A stretch of DNA of 64,000 nt from BOKV01 sp049289295 (GTDB lineage: Bacteria; Pseudomonadota; Alphaproteobacteria; Rhizobiales; Rhizobiaceae): positions 372,001-436,000 of the forward strand of contig JBATLL010000041.1 of NCBI GenBank assembly GCA_049289295.1, read 5' to 3'. This document shows positions 45,700 through 54,087 of this stretch, piece after piece (position 1 is the first letter of the stretch; every line of letters starts with the position of its first letter). The position numbers and the translations under genes are program-made. Below the pieces are notes generated by a model. The model saw only the letters and a list, made by a program, of their open reading frames with translations. It had not been told where the DNA came from and ran no database searches.

Positions 45700-45771
45700 G
45701 CCCCTTGCCCTTTGGCGCGCATCGGCCTATTCGTGCCCGCGTGTTTTCCGGAAGCCAGATGGAGCATGATC

Positions 45772-46974
45772 ATGGCCTTTCTCGCCAACGCGCTTTCCCG
45801 CGTTAAGCCATCCGCCACCATTGCGGTCACCCAGCTTGCCCGCGAGATAAAGGCGACCGGCAAGGATGTGATTTCGCTGTCGGTGGGGGAACCGGATTTC
45901 GACACGCCGCAGAACATCAAGGATGCGGCGATTGCCGCGATCAATCGCGGTGAAACCAAGTATACGCCGGTATCGGGCATCGTGCCGCTGCGCGAGGCGA
46001 TTGCGGCCAAGTTCAAGCGGGAAAACGGCCTGGACTACAAGGCCAGCCAGACGATCGTTGGAACGGGCGGCAAGCAGGTGCTGTTCAACGCCTTCATGGC
46101 GACAATCAATCCCGGCGACGAGGTTGTCATTCCAGCGCCCTACTGGGTCAGCTATCCCGAAATGGTGGCGCTGTGCGGCGGCACACCCGTCTTTGCCAAG
46201 GCCGGGATCGAATCCAATTTCAAGCTGACGCCCGAAGCGCTTGATGCGGCGATCACGCCAAAGACGAAATGGTTCATGTTCAATTCGCCTTCCAACCCTT
46301 CCGGTGCTGCCTACAGCCGCGCCGAACTGAAGGGCCTGACGGATGTCCTGATGAAGCACAAGCATGTGTGGGTGCTCACCGACGACATGTATGAGCATCT
46401 GGTGTTCGGCGATTTCGTCTACACGACGCCTGCACAGGTCGAGCCGGGCCTTTACGAGCGCACGCTGACCATGAATGGCGTCTCCAAGGCCTATGCCATG
46501 ACCGGCTGGCGTATCGGCTATGCCGCGGGTCCCGAACAGCTCATCAAGGCAATGGACATGATCCAGGGCCAGCAGACATCGGGTGCCTGCTCCATCGCGC
46601 AATGGGCGGCGGTCGAGGCACTGAACGGCCCGCAGGATTTCATCACCATGTCACGCAAGGCTTTCGAGGAGCGGCGCGACCTGGTCGTGTCGATGCTCAA
46701 CCAGGCCAGCGGGCTGAAATGTCCCAAGCCCGAAGGCGCGTTCTATGTCTATCCGGACTGTTCGGCCCTGATGGGCAAGAAGGCACCGTCCGGCAAGGTG
46801 ATCGCGAGCGACGAGGATTTCGTCATGGAGCTGCTGGCGCAGGAAGGCATTGCAACCGTGCACGGTTCGGCATTCGGGCTTGGTCCGAACTTCCGCGTTT
46901 CCTACGCGACGTCAAACGCCAATCTCGAAGCGGCCTGCACTCGCATCCAGAAGTTCTGCGCAGAATTGCGCTGA
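45772..46974 (+). CDS. aspC: Aspartate aminotransferase, class I PLP-dependent
   Basis: The 400-residue protein shows the class I aminotransferase pattern: SLSVGEPDFDTP (36-47), GTGGKQVLFNAF (97-108), NSPSNPSG (171-178) with PLP-binding Asn175, TDDMYEHL, and the PLP Lys239 in MNGVSKAYAMTGWRIGYAAGP. It transfers amino groups between aspartate and 2-oxoglutarate (alphaproteobacterial AspAT-Ib group). The ATG at 45772 has GGAG seven bases upstream and gives the normal family length. The next gene begins 3 bp after its stop codon. Confidence 0.92.
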   Translation: MAFLANALSRVKPSATIAVTQLAREIKATGKDVISLSVGEPDFDTPQNIKDAAIAAINRGETKYTPVSGIVPLREAIAAKFKRENGLDYKASQTIVGTGGKQVLFNAFMATINPGDEVVIPAPYWVSYPEMVALCGGTPVFAKAGIESNFKLTPEALDAAITPKTKWFMFNSPSNPSGAAYSRAELKGLTDVLMKHKHVWVLTDDMYEHLVFGDFVYTTPAQVEPGLYERTLTMNGVSKAYAMTGWRIGYAAGPEQLIKAMDMIQGQQTSGACSIAQWAAVEALNGPQDFITMSRKAFEERRDLVVSMLNQASGLKCPKPEGAFYVYPDCSALMGKKAPSGKVIASDEDFVMELLAQEGIATVHGSAFGLGPNFRVSYATSNANLEAACTRIQKFCAELR

Positions 46975-46977
46975 GCC

Positions 46978-48159
46978 ATGGAAAACCGCATCGATGCCAT
47001 GCGGCCGGACGCGCCCGAACTGGCGCTGCCTGGTCCCTACGCCGTTGGTGTGTGCACGCGCGAATTCATCAATCCGGGGCAGATAGACGTGGTGCGGGCA
47101 GAGAGCGGCCTGGAGCCGCCACGCATTGACCGAAAACTGCCGGTTGAAGTCTGGTATCCTTCCACGACGAAGGCCACGGGTGGCACCTATCAGGGCGTCT
47201 TCCTGCGCGACGGGGTGAAACGTGTCACGCTGCATGGCAGGGCGGTTCGTGATGGCGAGCCGCTGTGCGTGCCAACCGGCCATCCGCTTGTCATCCTGTC
47301 TCATGGCCATCCCGGCAACCGTTTCCTGATGAGCCATCTTGGCGAGAACCTGGCCAGCAAGGGCTATGTCTGCGTTTCGATCGACCATTGCGATTCAACC
47401 TATGACGATCCGGCCTATCGCGCTGGCGCGGCTTTTGGTTCGACGCTCGTCAACCGGCCGCTGGATCAGCGTTTCATCATGGATGCGATGGCAGGCCTGG
47501 GCGACGATCCCGCCAGCAGGTTTCACGGACTGGCTGACGTGTCGCGCTCGGTGGTGATCGGCTATTCGATGGGTGGATATGGAGCGCTGGTGCTGGCGGG
47601 TGCCGGGGTGAGCACGGAAGCCGTGCGTAGCGCATCCGAAATGGAGGGTGGTGCGCCTGATGGCCTGCTCGCCATGCATCTGGCCGGATCCGAAAGTCAT
47701 GGCGCGCTGCTCGATCCGCGCGTGCGGGCCATCATTCCGATTGCGCCGTGGGGAATGCAACGTGGAATCTGGGAAGAAAGCGCGCTGGAAAACATCCGCA
47801 TTCCCATGATGCTGATAGCTGGCGAGGTTGACGAAACCTCGGGCTATGAAGATGGGGTGCGGGCGGTGATGCGGGCAGCCAGCGGCAGCGTCGAGCGTCG
47901 GCTCGTCACCTTTCGCAGTGCCGGGCATTCTGTTGCCGCACCCATTCCGGCACCGGCTGAAAGCCATGAACCGGTGGAGTGGCTCGATTTCGTTCCCTTC
48001 GAGCATTATGCCGATGCCGTGTGGGACACGGTTCGCATGAACAATCTCGCGCAGCACTTCATCACAGCGTTTCTCGACCTGCATTTGAAGGGCATCGAAA
48101 CACGAAAAGCCACGCTTGCGGCTGGCGAACCGTTTCCTGGCATTGTCATCGAGGCATGA
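46978..48159 (+). CDS. Alpha/beta hydrolase, PAF-acetylhydrolase/dienelactone-hydrolase-like
   Basis: The 393-residue protein has PGPYAVGVCTREF near its start (typical of this PAF-AH-like group), LVILSHGHPGNR (oxyanion, near residue 103), GYSMGGYGAL with the nucleophile Ser, LIAGEVDETSG with the probable acid and FRSAGHSV with the His. These proteins hydrolyse esters or lactones; no substrate can be given. No signal peptide is seen. It starts three bases after the aminotransferase stop codon, so they are probably one transcript. A strong terminator follows about 250 bp later. Confidence 0.8.
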   Translation: MENRIDAMRPDAPELALPGPYAVGVCTREFINPGQIDVVRAESGLEPPRIDRKLPVEVWYPSTTKATGGTYQGVFLRDGVKRVTLHGRAVRDGEPLCVPTGHPLVILSHGHPGNRFLMSHLGENLASKGYVCVSIDHCDSTYDDPAYRAGAAFGSTLVNRPLDQRFIMDAMAGLGDDPASRFHGLADVSRSVVIGYSMGGYGALVLAGAGVSTEAVRSASEMEGGAPDGLLAMHLAGSESHGALLDPRVRAIIPIAPWGMQRGIWEESALENIRIPMMLIAGEVDETSGYEDGVRAVMRAASGSVERRLVTFRSAGHSVAAPIPAPAESHEPVEWLDFVPFEHYADAVWDTVRMNNLAQHFITAFLDLHLKGIETRKATLAAGEPFPGIVIEA

Positions 48160-48253
48160 GCGCCATTCATGGCTGCAATGCGTTTTCGCCGCTTGTGTTG
48201 CAGTGCAGCATGACCTAGATAAGGTCCTGTAAGACAATCCAACAGGTGTTGAA

Positions 48254-48391
48254 ATGAGAATGATCGATGTAGCCGGTGCGGTTGCCGATGGAGTGCGTAT
48301 GAGCATCCTTCTGGTCGTGAACCCCGGCTTTGCAGGTGAAGCAACCCAGCGCTCAGCAAACCGCAAGGCGCGGCACGCAATCGCCCGCTGA
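48254..48391 (+). CDS. Possible 45-residue peptide gene with its own terminator
   Basis: A short frame, MRMIDVAGAVADGVRMSILL and 25 more residues, lies between the hydrolase gene and a strong plus-strand terminator 23 bp after its stop codon. A TTGCAG/TAAGGT pair (near 48197-48225) could be a promoter, and AGGTG lies seven bases upstream of the ATG. Position and terminator suggest either a real small gene or a small RNA; the peptide has no recognisable family. Confidence 0.3.
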   Translation: MRMIDVAGAVADGVRMSILLVVNPGFAGEATQRSANRKARHAIAR

Positions 48392-48413
48392 ACGCTGAGA
48401 ACAGAATTCAGAC

Positions 48414-48443
48414 AGGCCGTCCGGGAGACCGGGCGGCCTTTTT
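48414..48443 (+). terminator. Strong intrinsic terminator
   Basis: An 11-bp stem (AGGCCGTCCGG / CCGGGCGGCCT, one G-T pair) with a GAGA loop is followed by TTTTT. It ends the transcript of the hydrolase gene or the small frame at 48254. Confidence 0.92.
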
Positions 48444-48615
48444 CTTTGGCAATGCCTTGCCAGTCCAGCAAATTGGTGGAACCATGGTTTTCCCCTGTGG
48501 GGGAACCTGCGTGGGGAATTGAGTTCGGCCATCGGGCGAAGGCTGGTCCAGCGGTATGATTGCCCTGGCTGCCGGTGCCCTGGAAGGGCTGGCAACCGCA
48601 CGGAGGATCATTGTC

Positions 48616-50679
48616 ATGAGTACTGGAGAAAAACGTTCCGGAGGCAGACGCAAGGGACCGAAATGCATCGCCATTGTCGGTCCCCTGGCCAGCGGCAAGA
48701 CCACTCTTCTCGAAGCGATACTGGCGCGAACGGGCGCCATTCCCAAGCAGAACACGATTTCTTCCGGCAACACGATTGGCGACCATTCGGCTGAAGCGCG
48801 GGCGCACCAGATGAGTGTCGAGGCGGGTTTTGCCACCGTCGAATTCATGGGCGAATCCATTACATTCTGTGACTGTCCGGGCTCGGTGGAATTTTCCCAC
48901 GAGGCCGATGCAATTCTCGCTGGCGCTGATGCTGCCATCGTGGTGGCGGAAACTGATCCGCAGAAATTCCCCGCCTTGCAGCTCACCTTGAAGAAGCTGG
49001 ATGATCTTGCAATTCCGCGAATGCTCTTTGTCAACAAGATCGACAAGTCGGATGGCAGCATTCGTGACATGCTGAAGACCCTTCAGCCATTCAGCGCAGC
49101 GCCATTGCTGGTTCGCCAGATTCCCATTCGCAAGGACGGCATCGTGGTTGGTGCAATCGATCTGGCGCTCGAACGCGCCTATGTCTATCGCGAACATGCC
49201 GAAAGCTCGGTTTCTGCGATTGGCAGCGACGACAAGGCTCGCGAACTGGAAGCGCGGTTCGAGATGCTGGAGACGCTCGCGGACCATGACGATTCGTTGA
49301 TGGAAGAACTTCTCGACGATATCGAACCGCCGCTGGACCAGATTTTCGATGATCTGTCGGCCGACCTGCGCAGCGGGCTCGCAGTGCCCGTGCTGATCGG
49401 CTCTGCAGAGAATGGCAATGGCATTCTACGACTGCTCAAGACCATTCGTCATGACGGCCCCGGCGTGGAGGACACGCTGAAGCGGCTCGGCATTTCCGGC
49501 AGCACCGACACGCTGGCGCTGGTGATGAAGACAATTCACACGACGCATGGCGGGAAACTGTCGGTGTCGCGCATCCTTTCTGGCGCGGTCAAGGATGGCG
49601 TGGAACTGACACTGCCGGACGGGGAGGTCAATCGCGTATCAGGCGTGAGCCGGATATTCGGAAAGGACACGAAGTCTGTCGCAGAAGCACGCGCAGGCGA
49701 TACGGTCGCGCTGGGCAAGCTCGAAAATGCCAAGTCAGGTCAATTGCTGACGACGGCGAAGAAGGCTGCTCGCCAGCCCGTTGGCAATGCTGCACCGTTC
49801 CCGGTTCTGTCGGCTGTGGTTGCACCAAAACAGCGCAAGGATGATGTGCGCCTTTCCGCTGCGCTCAAGCGCCTTTCGGAGGAGGATCCCACACTTCTGG
49901 TCGGGCAGGATCCCGATTCAGGCCAGATTGTCGTGCAGGGACAGGGCGAGATGCATCTTCGGGTCACGATGGAAAGGCTGGAAGGCAAGTACCAGATAGC
50001 GGTGGAGCGGTCCGTGCCAGCGGTTCCCTATCGCGAGACGATCCGCAAGGCGACCCAGCAACGCGGGCGTCACAAGAAGCAATCGGGTGGCCATGGCCAG
50101 TTCGGCGATGTGGTGATCGAGATAAGGCCACTGGAGCGGGGCGAAGGCTTTGCGTTCAGCGACACGATTACCGGTGGTGTCGTGCCCAAGCAGTATATCC
50201 CGTCTGTCGAGACCGGGGTGCGCGACTATCTCAAGCAGGGGCCGCTGGGCTTTCCGGTGGTGGATGTCGCGGTCAATCTTTCGGACGGGTCCTATCACAA
50301 TGTCGATTCATCCGACATGGCGTTCCAGATGGCGGCCAAGCTTGCCATGCGCGAGGGAATGCCGAATTGCAGCCCAGTGCTGCTGGAACCGGTCATGAAG
50401 GTGGAAATCCATGTGCCATCCGACGCGACGGCAAAGGTCACCGCGATCATTCCGCAGCGCCGAGGGCGTATCCTGGGCTATGATGCCCGCGAAGGCTGGT
50501 CGGGCTGGGATCAGGTCGACAGCCTGATACCGCAGGCCGAGATCGGCGATCTGATCATCGAATTGCGCTCGGTTACCGCAGGTGTGGCGACGTATCGGGC
50601 GATTTTTGACCATATGGCTGAACTTACCGGCCGCAATGCGGAGGAGGCCATCGCGAAGACCCGCAGTGCCGCCGCCTGA
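48616..50679 (+). CDS. Elongation factor G paralogue (EF-G-like GTPase)
   Basis: The 687-residue protein matches EF-G through all five domains: G1 VGPLASGKTT (21-30), G3 region DCPGS (86-90), G4 NKID (140-143), a domain III-like segment (TLLVGQDPDSGQIVVQGQGE, about 430-449), domain IV with SGGHGQFGDVVIE, and domain V with the HNVDSSDMAFQMAAKLA and IIPQRRGRILGYD segments. Two features depart from canonical EF-G: the catalytic His of DTPGH is replaced by Ser90, and G1 reads GPLASGKT instead of AHIDAGKT. It is therefore a divergent paralogue, possibly with altered GTP hydrolysis. The ATG at 48616 has GGAGGA eight bases upstream. Confidence 0.85.
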   Translation: MSTGEKRSGGRRKGPKCIAIVGPLASGKTTLLEAILARTGAIPKQNTISSGNTIGDHSAEARAHQMSVEAGFATVEFMGESITFCDCPGSVEFSHEADAILAGADAAIVVAETDPQKFPALQLTLKKLDDLAIPRMLFVNKIDKSDGSIRDMLKTLQPFSAAPLLVRQIPIRKDGIVVGAIDLALERAYVYREHAESSVSAIGSDDKARELEARFEMLETLADHDDSLMEELLDDIEPPLDQIFDDLSADLRSGLAVPVLIGSAENGNGILRLLKTIRHDGPGVEDTLKRLGISGSTDTLALVMKTIHTTHGGKLSVSRILSGAVKDGVELTLPDGEVNRVSGVSRIFGKDTKSVAEARAGDTVALGKLENAKSGQLLTTAKKAARQPVGNAAPFPVLSAVVAPKQRKDDVRLSAALKRLSEEDPTLLVGQDPDSGQIVVQGQGEMHLRVTMERLEGKYQIAVERSVPAVPYRETIRKATQQRGRHKKQSGGHGQFGDVVIEIRPLERGEGFAFSDTITGGVVPKQYIPSVETGVRDYLKQGPLGFPVVDVAVNLSDGSYHNVDSSDMAFQMAAKLAMREGMPNCSPVLLEPVMKVEIHVPSDATAKVTAIIPQRRGRILGYDAREGWSGWDQVDSLIPQAEIGDLIIELRSVTAGVATYRAIFDHMAELTGRNAEEAIAKTRSAAA

Positions 50680-50896
50680 AGAATCAGGGGCAGGGGCTGG
50701 AAGGCGGGTGAGAGACCGCCTGCCTTCCTGGTCACTCTGGGAAGTGATGAATCTGTGGCCAAATGGTCGCAATTGGCTTGAATCTTGTGGCTTGCGCCTC
50801 AACTGGCCGCTGATCGTCAACCAAATTTCCCGAAGAGCGGTTGCAGGCGATGGCTGATCGAACTACAAACGATTCCAGTTGGGTAGGCTGCCACTT

Positions 50897-51799
50897 ATGA
50901 ATCGCATCATGTTGAAATTGCTGTCTGTAGCAACGCTTGGCGCATTTTGCGTCGCGAGTGCTGTCGACGCGCATGCTGCGGATCCACTTGACCCAACGCC
51001 GGTTGCCTACCAGGGCGGCGCGGTAGACGGCATCAATTTCAAGGCAAGCGCCATTACCGGTGTGATCGGTGGCTATACGAACCACATGTTCCTGGCGTCG
51101 GTGGCCACGCCGTTGCCCTATCTCGATCAGTTCGGGGCACAGCTCGACTTCGGCATTGGCAATTATCGCTCCGACTATATCAGTGCGGCTGCGGGCCTTC
51201 ACCTGTTCTGGCGCGATCCGTCCGTGGGTCTTGTCGGCATTTATGGTGACTGGGGCTATGTCAATCCGGAACATGCCGGACGTGTTGGCCTGGAAGCGTC
51301 GATGTATAATGGCAACTGGACACTGGAAGGTGTTGCAGGCGTCACCTTCGGCCAGCATGTGCTGACGCAGTTCTTCGATGAAGTGGACCTGGCCTACTAT
51401 TTCACGGACAATTTCCGCGCTTCGATCGGCCATCGCCTGACGACCCGAGGCAATGTCGGCAATATCAGCTTCGAATACATGCCTGAATTGGGTGCCGGCA
51501 ATGGCTGGAGCATCTATGGCGAGGCGGAAGCAGGCGAGGATGATTATTCCGGTGCCTGGATTGGCTTGCGCTATTCGTTCGGCACCAGTTCCGCGTCGAC
51601 CCTGAAGGCGCGTGACCGCACCGCTGACCCGACGGTTCGTATTCCGCGCAACCTGGCTTCAGTGACCCGGTGCGGCGATATTCAGGATCCAGCCAATTAC
51701 CATCAGAGCTGGAACGGCTTTGAAACGCACCGCACGAAGAACCTTTGCGGAAGCGCTGACGATCTTGCTGACTATGGTGCCATCGAAGGCAAGCTCTGA
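50897..51799 (+). CDS. Exported beta-barrel-like outer-membrane protein, unknown
   Basis: The 300-residue protein has a signal peptide (cleavage near DAHAAD, residue about 28) and a region (about 45-240) of alternating amphipathic strands rich in Tyr, Gly and Asn, such as NFKASAITGVIGGYTNHMFL, FRASIGHRLTTRGNVGNISF and SGAWIGLRYSFG, as in small outer-membrane barrels. The C-terminal 60 residues (with CGDIQDP, NLCGSADD) are not barrel-like and could form a disulfide. No family is recognised. The ATG at 50897 has weak ribosome-binding sequence (TAGG). Confidence 0.65.
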   Translation: MNRIMLKLLSVATLGAFCVASAVDAHAADPLDPTPVAYQGGAVDGINFKASAITGVIGGYTNHMFLASVATPLPYLDQFGAQLDFGIGNYRSDYISAAAGLHLFWRDPSVGLVGIYGDWGYVNPEHAGRVGLEASMYNGNWTLEGVAGVTFGQHVLTQFFDEVDLAYYFTDNFRASIGHRLTTRGNVGNISFEYMPELGAGNGWSIYGEAEAGEDDYSGAWIGLRYSFGTSSASTLKARDRTADPTVRIPRNLASVTRCGDIQDPANYHQSWNGFETHRTKNLCGSADDLADYGAIEGKL

Positions 51800-51882
51800 T
51801 CGAGCCTGAAATGCCACCTGGTTTGCAGGTTGGCGCAATCTCTCACAATTCCTGAAGACCTGACGATGGTTCGCCTGCGCGT

Positions 51883-51941
51883 GCCCGGCTGTTGGTTGTA
51901 GTGAACGCCGGGCAAAAAAAAGCCGGGCGCTTTGCCCGGCT
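51883..51941 (-). terminator. Four-arm inverted-repeat region with minus-strand terminator
   Basis: GCCCGGC (51883-51889), GCCGGGC (51907-51913), GCCGGGC (51922-51928) and GCCCGGC (51934-51940) can pair in alternative ways. The right pair (AGCCGGGC, five-base loop, GCCCGGCT) is followed on the minus strand by eight U residues: a strong intrinsic terminator for minus-strand transcription. The nearest minus-strand gene ends about 390 bp away. Confidence 0.6.
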
Positions 51942-52331
51942 GATAGTTGGAAGGTACAAAAAACAAACCTTCAAGAGGGGAACAGTTGAATGCTGCAGCT
52001 ACCGGGAGGAGAATTTGCAGCGCAGCAAGTTCAACTGGATTAACTATGTGTGAAGGGTGCCCGGGGCGGCAATGCCTACTTTAGCATCACTGCTATGCAA
52101 ATTTGAATCAGGTTGGAAAATCCAGCGACTTGTCCTGCTGAAATTCTTTTCAAGACATTGAAATATATCAGCTAAAAAATGGGCAATTGGTAAGAATCCG
52201 CCAAATCGCCAATTTCAGTGCCGCCTTGTGCGCCCTGTATCGCGGTGTGTGTGTGATTTTTCTGCAACAAACGAAGCTTGCGCAGGCTCACTTTTTTGCG
52301 CATCTGGTTCGAATCAGCGCAATGCGCAAAA
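51942..52331. other. Intergenic region downstream of the L,D-transpeptidase gene
   Basis: No gene is supported in these 390 bp. It is AT-rich in parts and could be the 3' UTR of the minus-strand transpeptidase transcript that ends at the terminator at 51921-51941, or hold a short RNA. A 17-codon frame starting at 51989 has a fair ribosome binding site but is too short to trust. Confidence 0.35.
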
Positions 52332-53060
52332 CTAGACGACCATGATTGGTGATCCGTTGGGTACGCGGTCGTACAAATCCATCACATCCTGGTTGATCAT
52401 GCGAATACAGCCGCTGGAGACGGGCTTGCCAATGGTCCAGTATTCAGGCGTGCCGTGGACGCGAAACAATGTGTCGGCACCATTTGCAAAGATGTAGAGG
52501 GCGCGCGAGCCAAGCGGATTATCCAGACCGGGCGGCATGCCGCCATTGTCGGACGAGAATTTGGCGAGTTCGGGCTTGCGGGCAACCATTTCGTCGGGTG
52601 GCGTCCATTTCGGCCATTTCTGCTTCCATTGAATGACACCACGACCCGACCATTCGAAACCGGCCTTGCCAATGCCGACGCCGTAGCGAATGGCGCTTGC
52701 ACCTTCTCTGACCAGGTAAAGGTGGCGGGTGGAGGTATCGACGATCAGTGTGCCGGGTTGCTCATACCCTGAATATTGCACGACCGTGCGCAGATACTGC
52801 GGATCAAGCTTTGCGAGATCGATGGCAGGCAGCGGGAACAGTTCGTCGGGCCGCGCACCGTACATCTGCGTGTAGCTATCCTGATAGGCTGGCAAGGTGG
52901 GTTCGGGCGGGGGCGTGCGGGACTGGTCCTGAAACCTGCCAAGGCGAGGGGCCTGTATTGCACACCCTGAAAAAGCGAGGCTGGCGAGGGCAGCCGCGCC
53001 TGAAAACAATTGCCGCCGGTTGAACTGGACTGGTTTGTCTGATGCTTGCAGATTTTCCAT
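52332..53060 (-). CDS. L,D-transpeptidase (YkuD), lipoprotein with twin-arginine-like leader
   Basis: The 242-residue protein begins with NRRQLFSGAAALASLAFSGC, a twin-arginine-like motif plus lipobox with Cys33. The YkuD domain spans about 105-242: LIVDTSTRHLYLV near 105-117, HGTPEYWTIG with His202 and the catalytic Cys218 in SSGCIRM. These enzymes form 3-3 cross-links in peptidoglycan or attach lipoproteins to it. The ATG at 53060 (preceded by an in-frame GTG) fits the leader. Its 3' region is long, ending in the terminator at 51921-51941. Confidence 0.87.
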   Translation of the reverse strand: MENLQASDKPVQFNRRQLFSGAAALASLAFSGCAIQAPRLGRFQDQSRTPPPEPTLPAYQDSYTQMYGARPDELFPLPAIDLAKLDPQYLRTVVQYSGYEQPGTLIVDTSTRHLYLVREGASAIRYGVGIGKAGFEWSGRGVIQWKQKWPKWTPPDEMVARKPELAKFSSDNGGMPPGLDNPLGSRALYIFANGADTLFRVHGTPEYWTIGKPVSSGCIRMINQDVMDLYDRVPNGSPIMVV

Positions 53061-53145
53061 CACGGCGTCGGTTTAACGGCCGATTCCGGCAGAAATGTCT
53101 TTCAAGCGTGGCGACAGATTGGCAGGCGAGCGGGCATTTGTGGCA

Positions 53146-54036
53146 TCAGAACTGCCAGAGGCGAGCCTTGGAAATCAGGAAATCACGAAACGCCTTGAGC
53201 TTCGCCGACGAGCGCATTCCCTCGGGATAACAGAAATAGGTGTCAAATTCCGGCACTTCGGCGTTCTGGATCAGTTGCACAAGCGCATGCTTGTCCTCAA
53301 CCGCATAATCGGGAAGGACGGCAATGCCGACACCTGCTTCAACCACCTTGCGCATGGCCATGACATTGTTGACCGAGAAGATGGGCACGCGCGGCTGGCC
53401 GGCGGGCCTGCCTGCCCGTTCAAGCCAGTTCAACTCGGTCAGATAGACGGGGGAGTTCTCGCCGAAGGTGATGATGCGGTGATTGTCCAGATCGCTGACG
53501 GAATTGGGTTGGCCATAGCGCTTGATGTAGGAAGGTGCCGCGTAGATGTGGAAATGCACGGTGAACAGGCGGCGCTGAATGATGTCGCTCTGCTGGGGCT
53601 GGCGCAACCTGATGGCGCAATCCGCCTGACGCAGGACGAGATCAAGTTCCTCGTTCTCCAGAATGAGTTCGAGTTGCACATCGGGATAAAGTTCGAAGAA
53701 TTCGTGAAGCCTGTTCGTCAGCCAGCCCGTTCCAAGGCCGACCGTGGTCGTGACGCGCAGCTTTCCTTCCGGCTTTTCGGTGGAATCGGTAAGCTGGTTG
53801 CGCACGGCGTCAAGCTTGAGCAACACGTCATGGGCCGTGCGATAGAGCGTGTCGCCATGTTCGGTGAGCACCAGTCCGCGGGCGTGACGCTGGAAAAGCG
53901 GCACGTTGAGGTCCTGCTCCAGACCGCTGATCTGGCGAGAGATCGCAGACTGGCTCAAATTGAGCGTGTTGGCAGCATGTGTGAAGCTGCCCGCTTCGGC
54001 TACCGCATGAAAAATGCGCAGCTTGTCCCAGTCCAT
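53146..54036 (-). CDS. lsrB: LysR-type regulator, LsrB/VtlR-like
   Basis: The 296-residue protein has an N-terminal LysR winged HTH (residues 1-60; MDWDKLRIFHAVAEAGSFTHA, with SQSAISRQISGLE as the recognition helix) and a periplasmic-binding-like co-inducer domain (about 92-290). The sequence and its place directly downstream of trxB match LsrB of Sinorhizobium and VtlR of Brucella, which control oxidative-stress, lipid A and symbiosis or virulence genes. It has two cysteines, Cys140 and Cys269, in the ligand-binding domain that could be redox-sensitive. It is transcribed after trxB with a 51-bp gap. Confidence 0.85.
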   Translation of the reverse strand: MDWDKLRIFHAVAEAGSFTHAANTLNLSQSAISRQISGLEQDLNVPLFQRHARGLVLTEHGDTLYRTAHDVLLKLDAVRNQLTDSTEKPEGKLRVTTTVGLGTGWLTNRLHEFFELYPDVQLELILENEELDLVLRQADCAIRLRQPQQSDIIQRRLFTVHFHIYAAPSYIKRYGQPNSVSDLDNHRIITFGENSPVYLTELNWLERAGRPAGQPRVPIFSVNNVMAMRKVVEAGVGIAVLPDYAVEDKHALVQLIQNAEVPEFDTYFCYPEGMRSSAKLKAFRDFLISKARLWQF

Positions 54037-54087
54037 GGTTGACGTTCCCCGTTTGCGGTCGGCATTCCCGTACCGACCGTTGCCGCC

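Noticed and set aside
47395..49287. 630-codon minus-strand open frame across the hydrolase and EF-G-like genes
   Set aside because: It spans two confident plus-strand genes and a terminator; a shadow.
51989..52042. 17-codon frame with a fair ribosome binding site after the outer-membrane protein gene
   Set aside because: Too short and with no supporting terminator or hydrophobic pattern.
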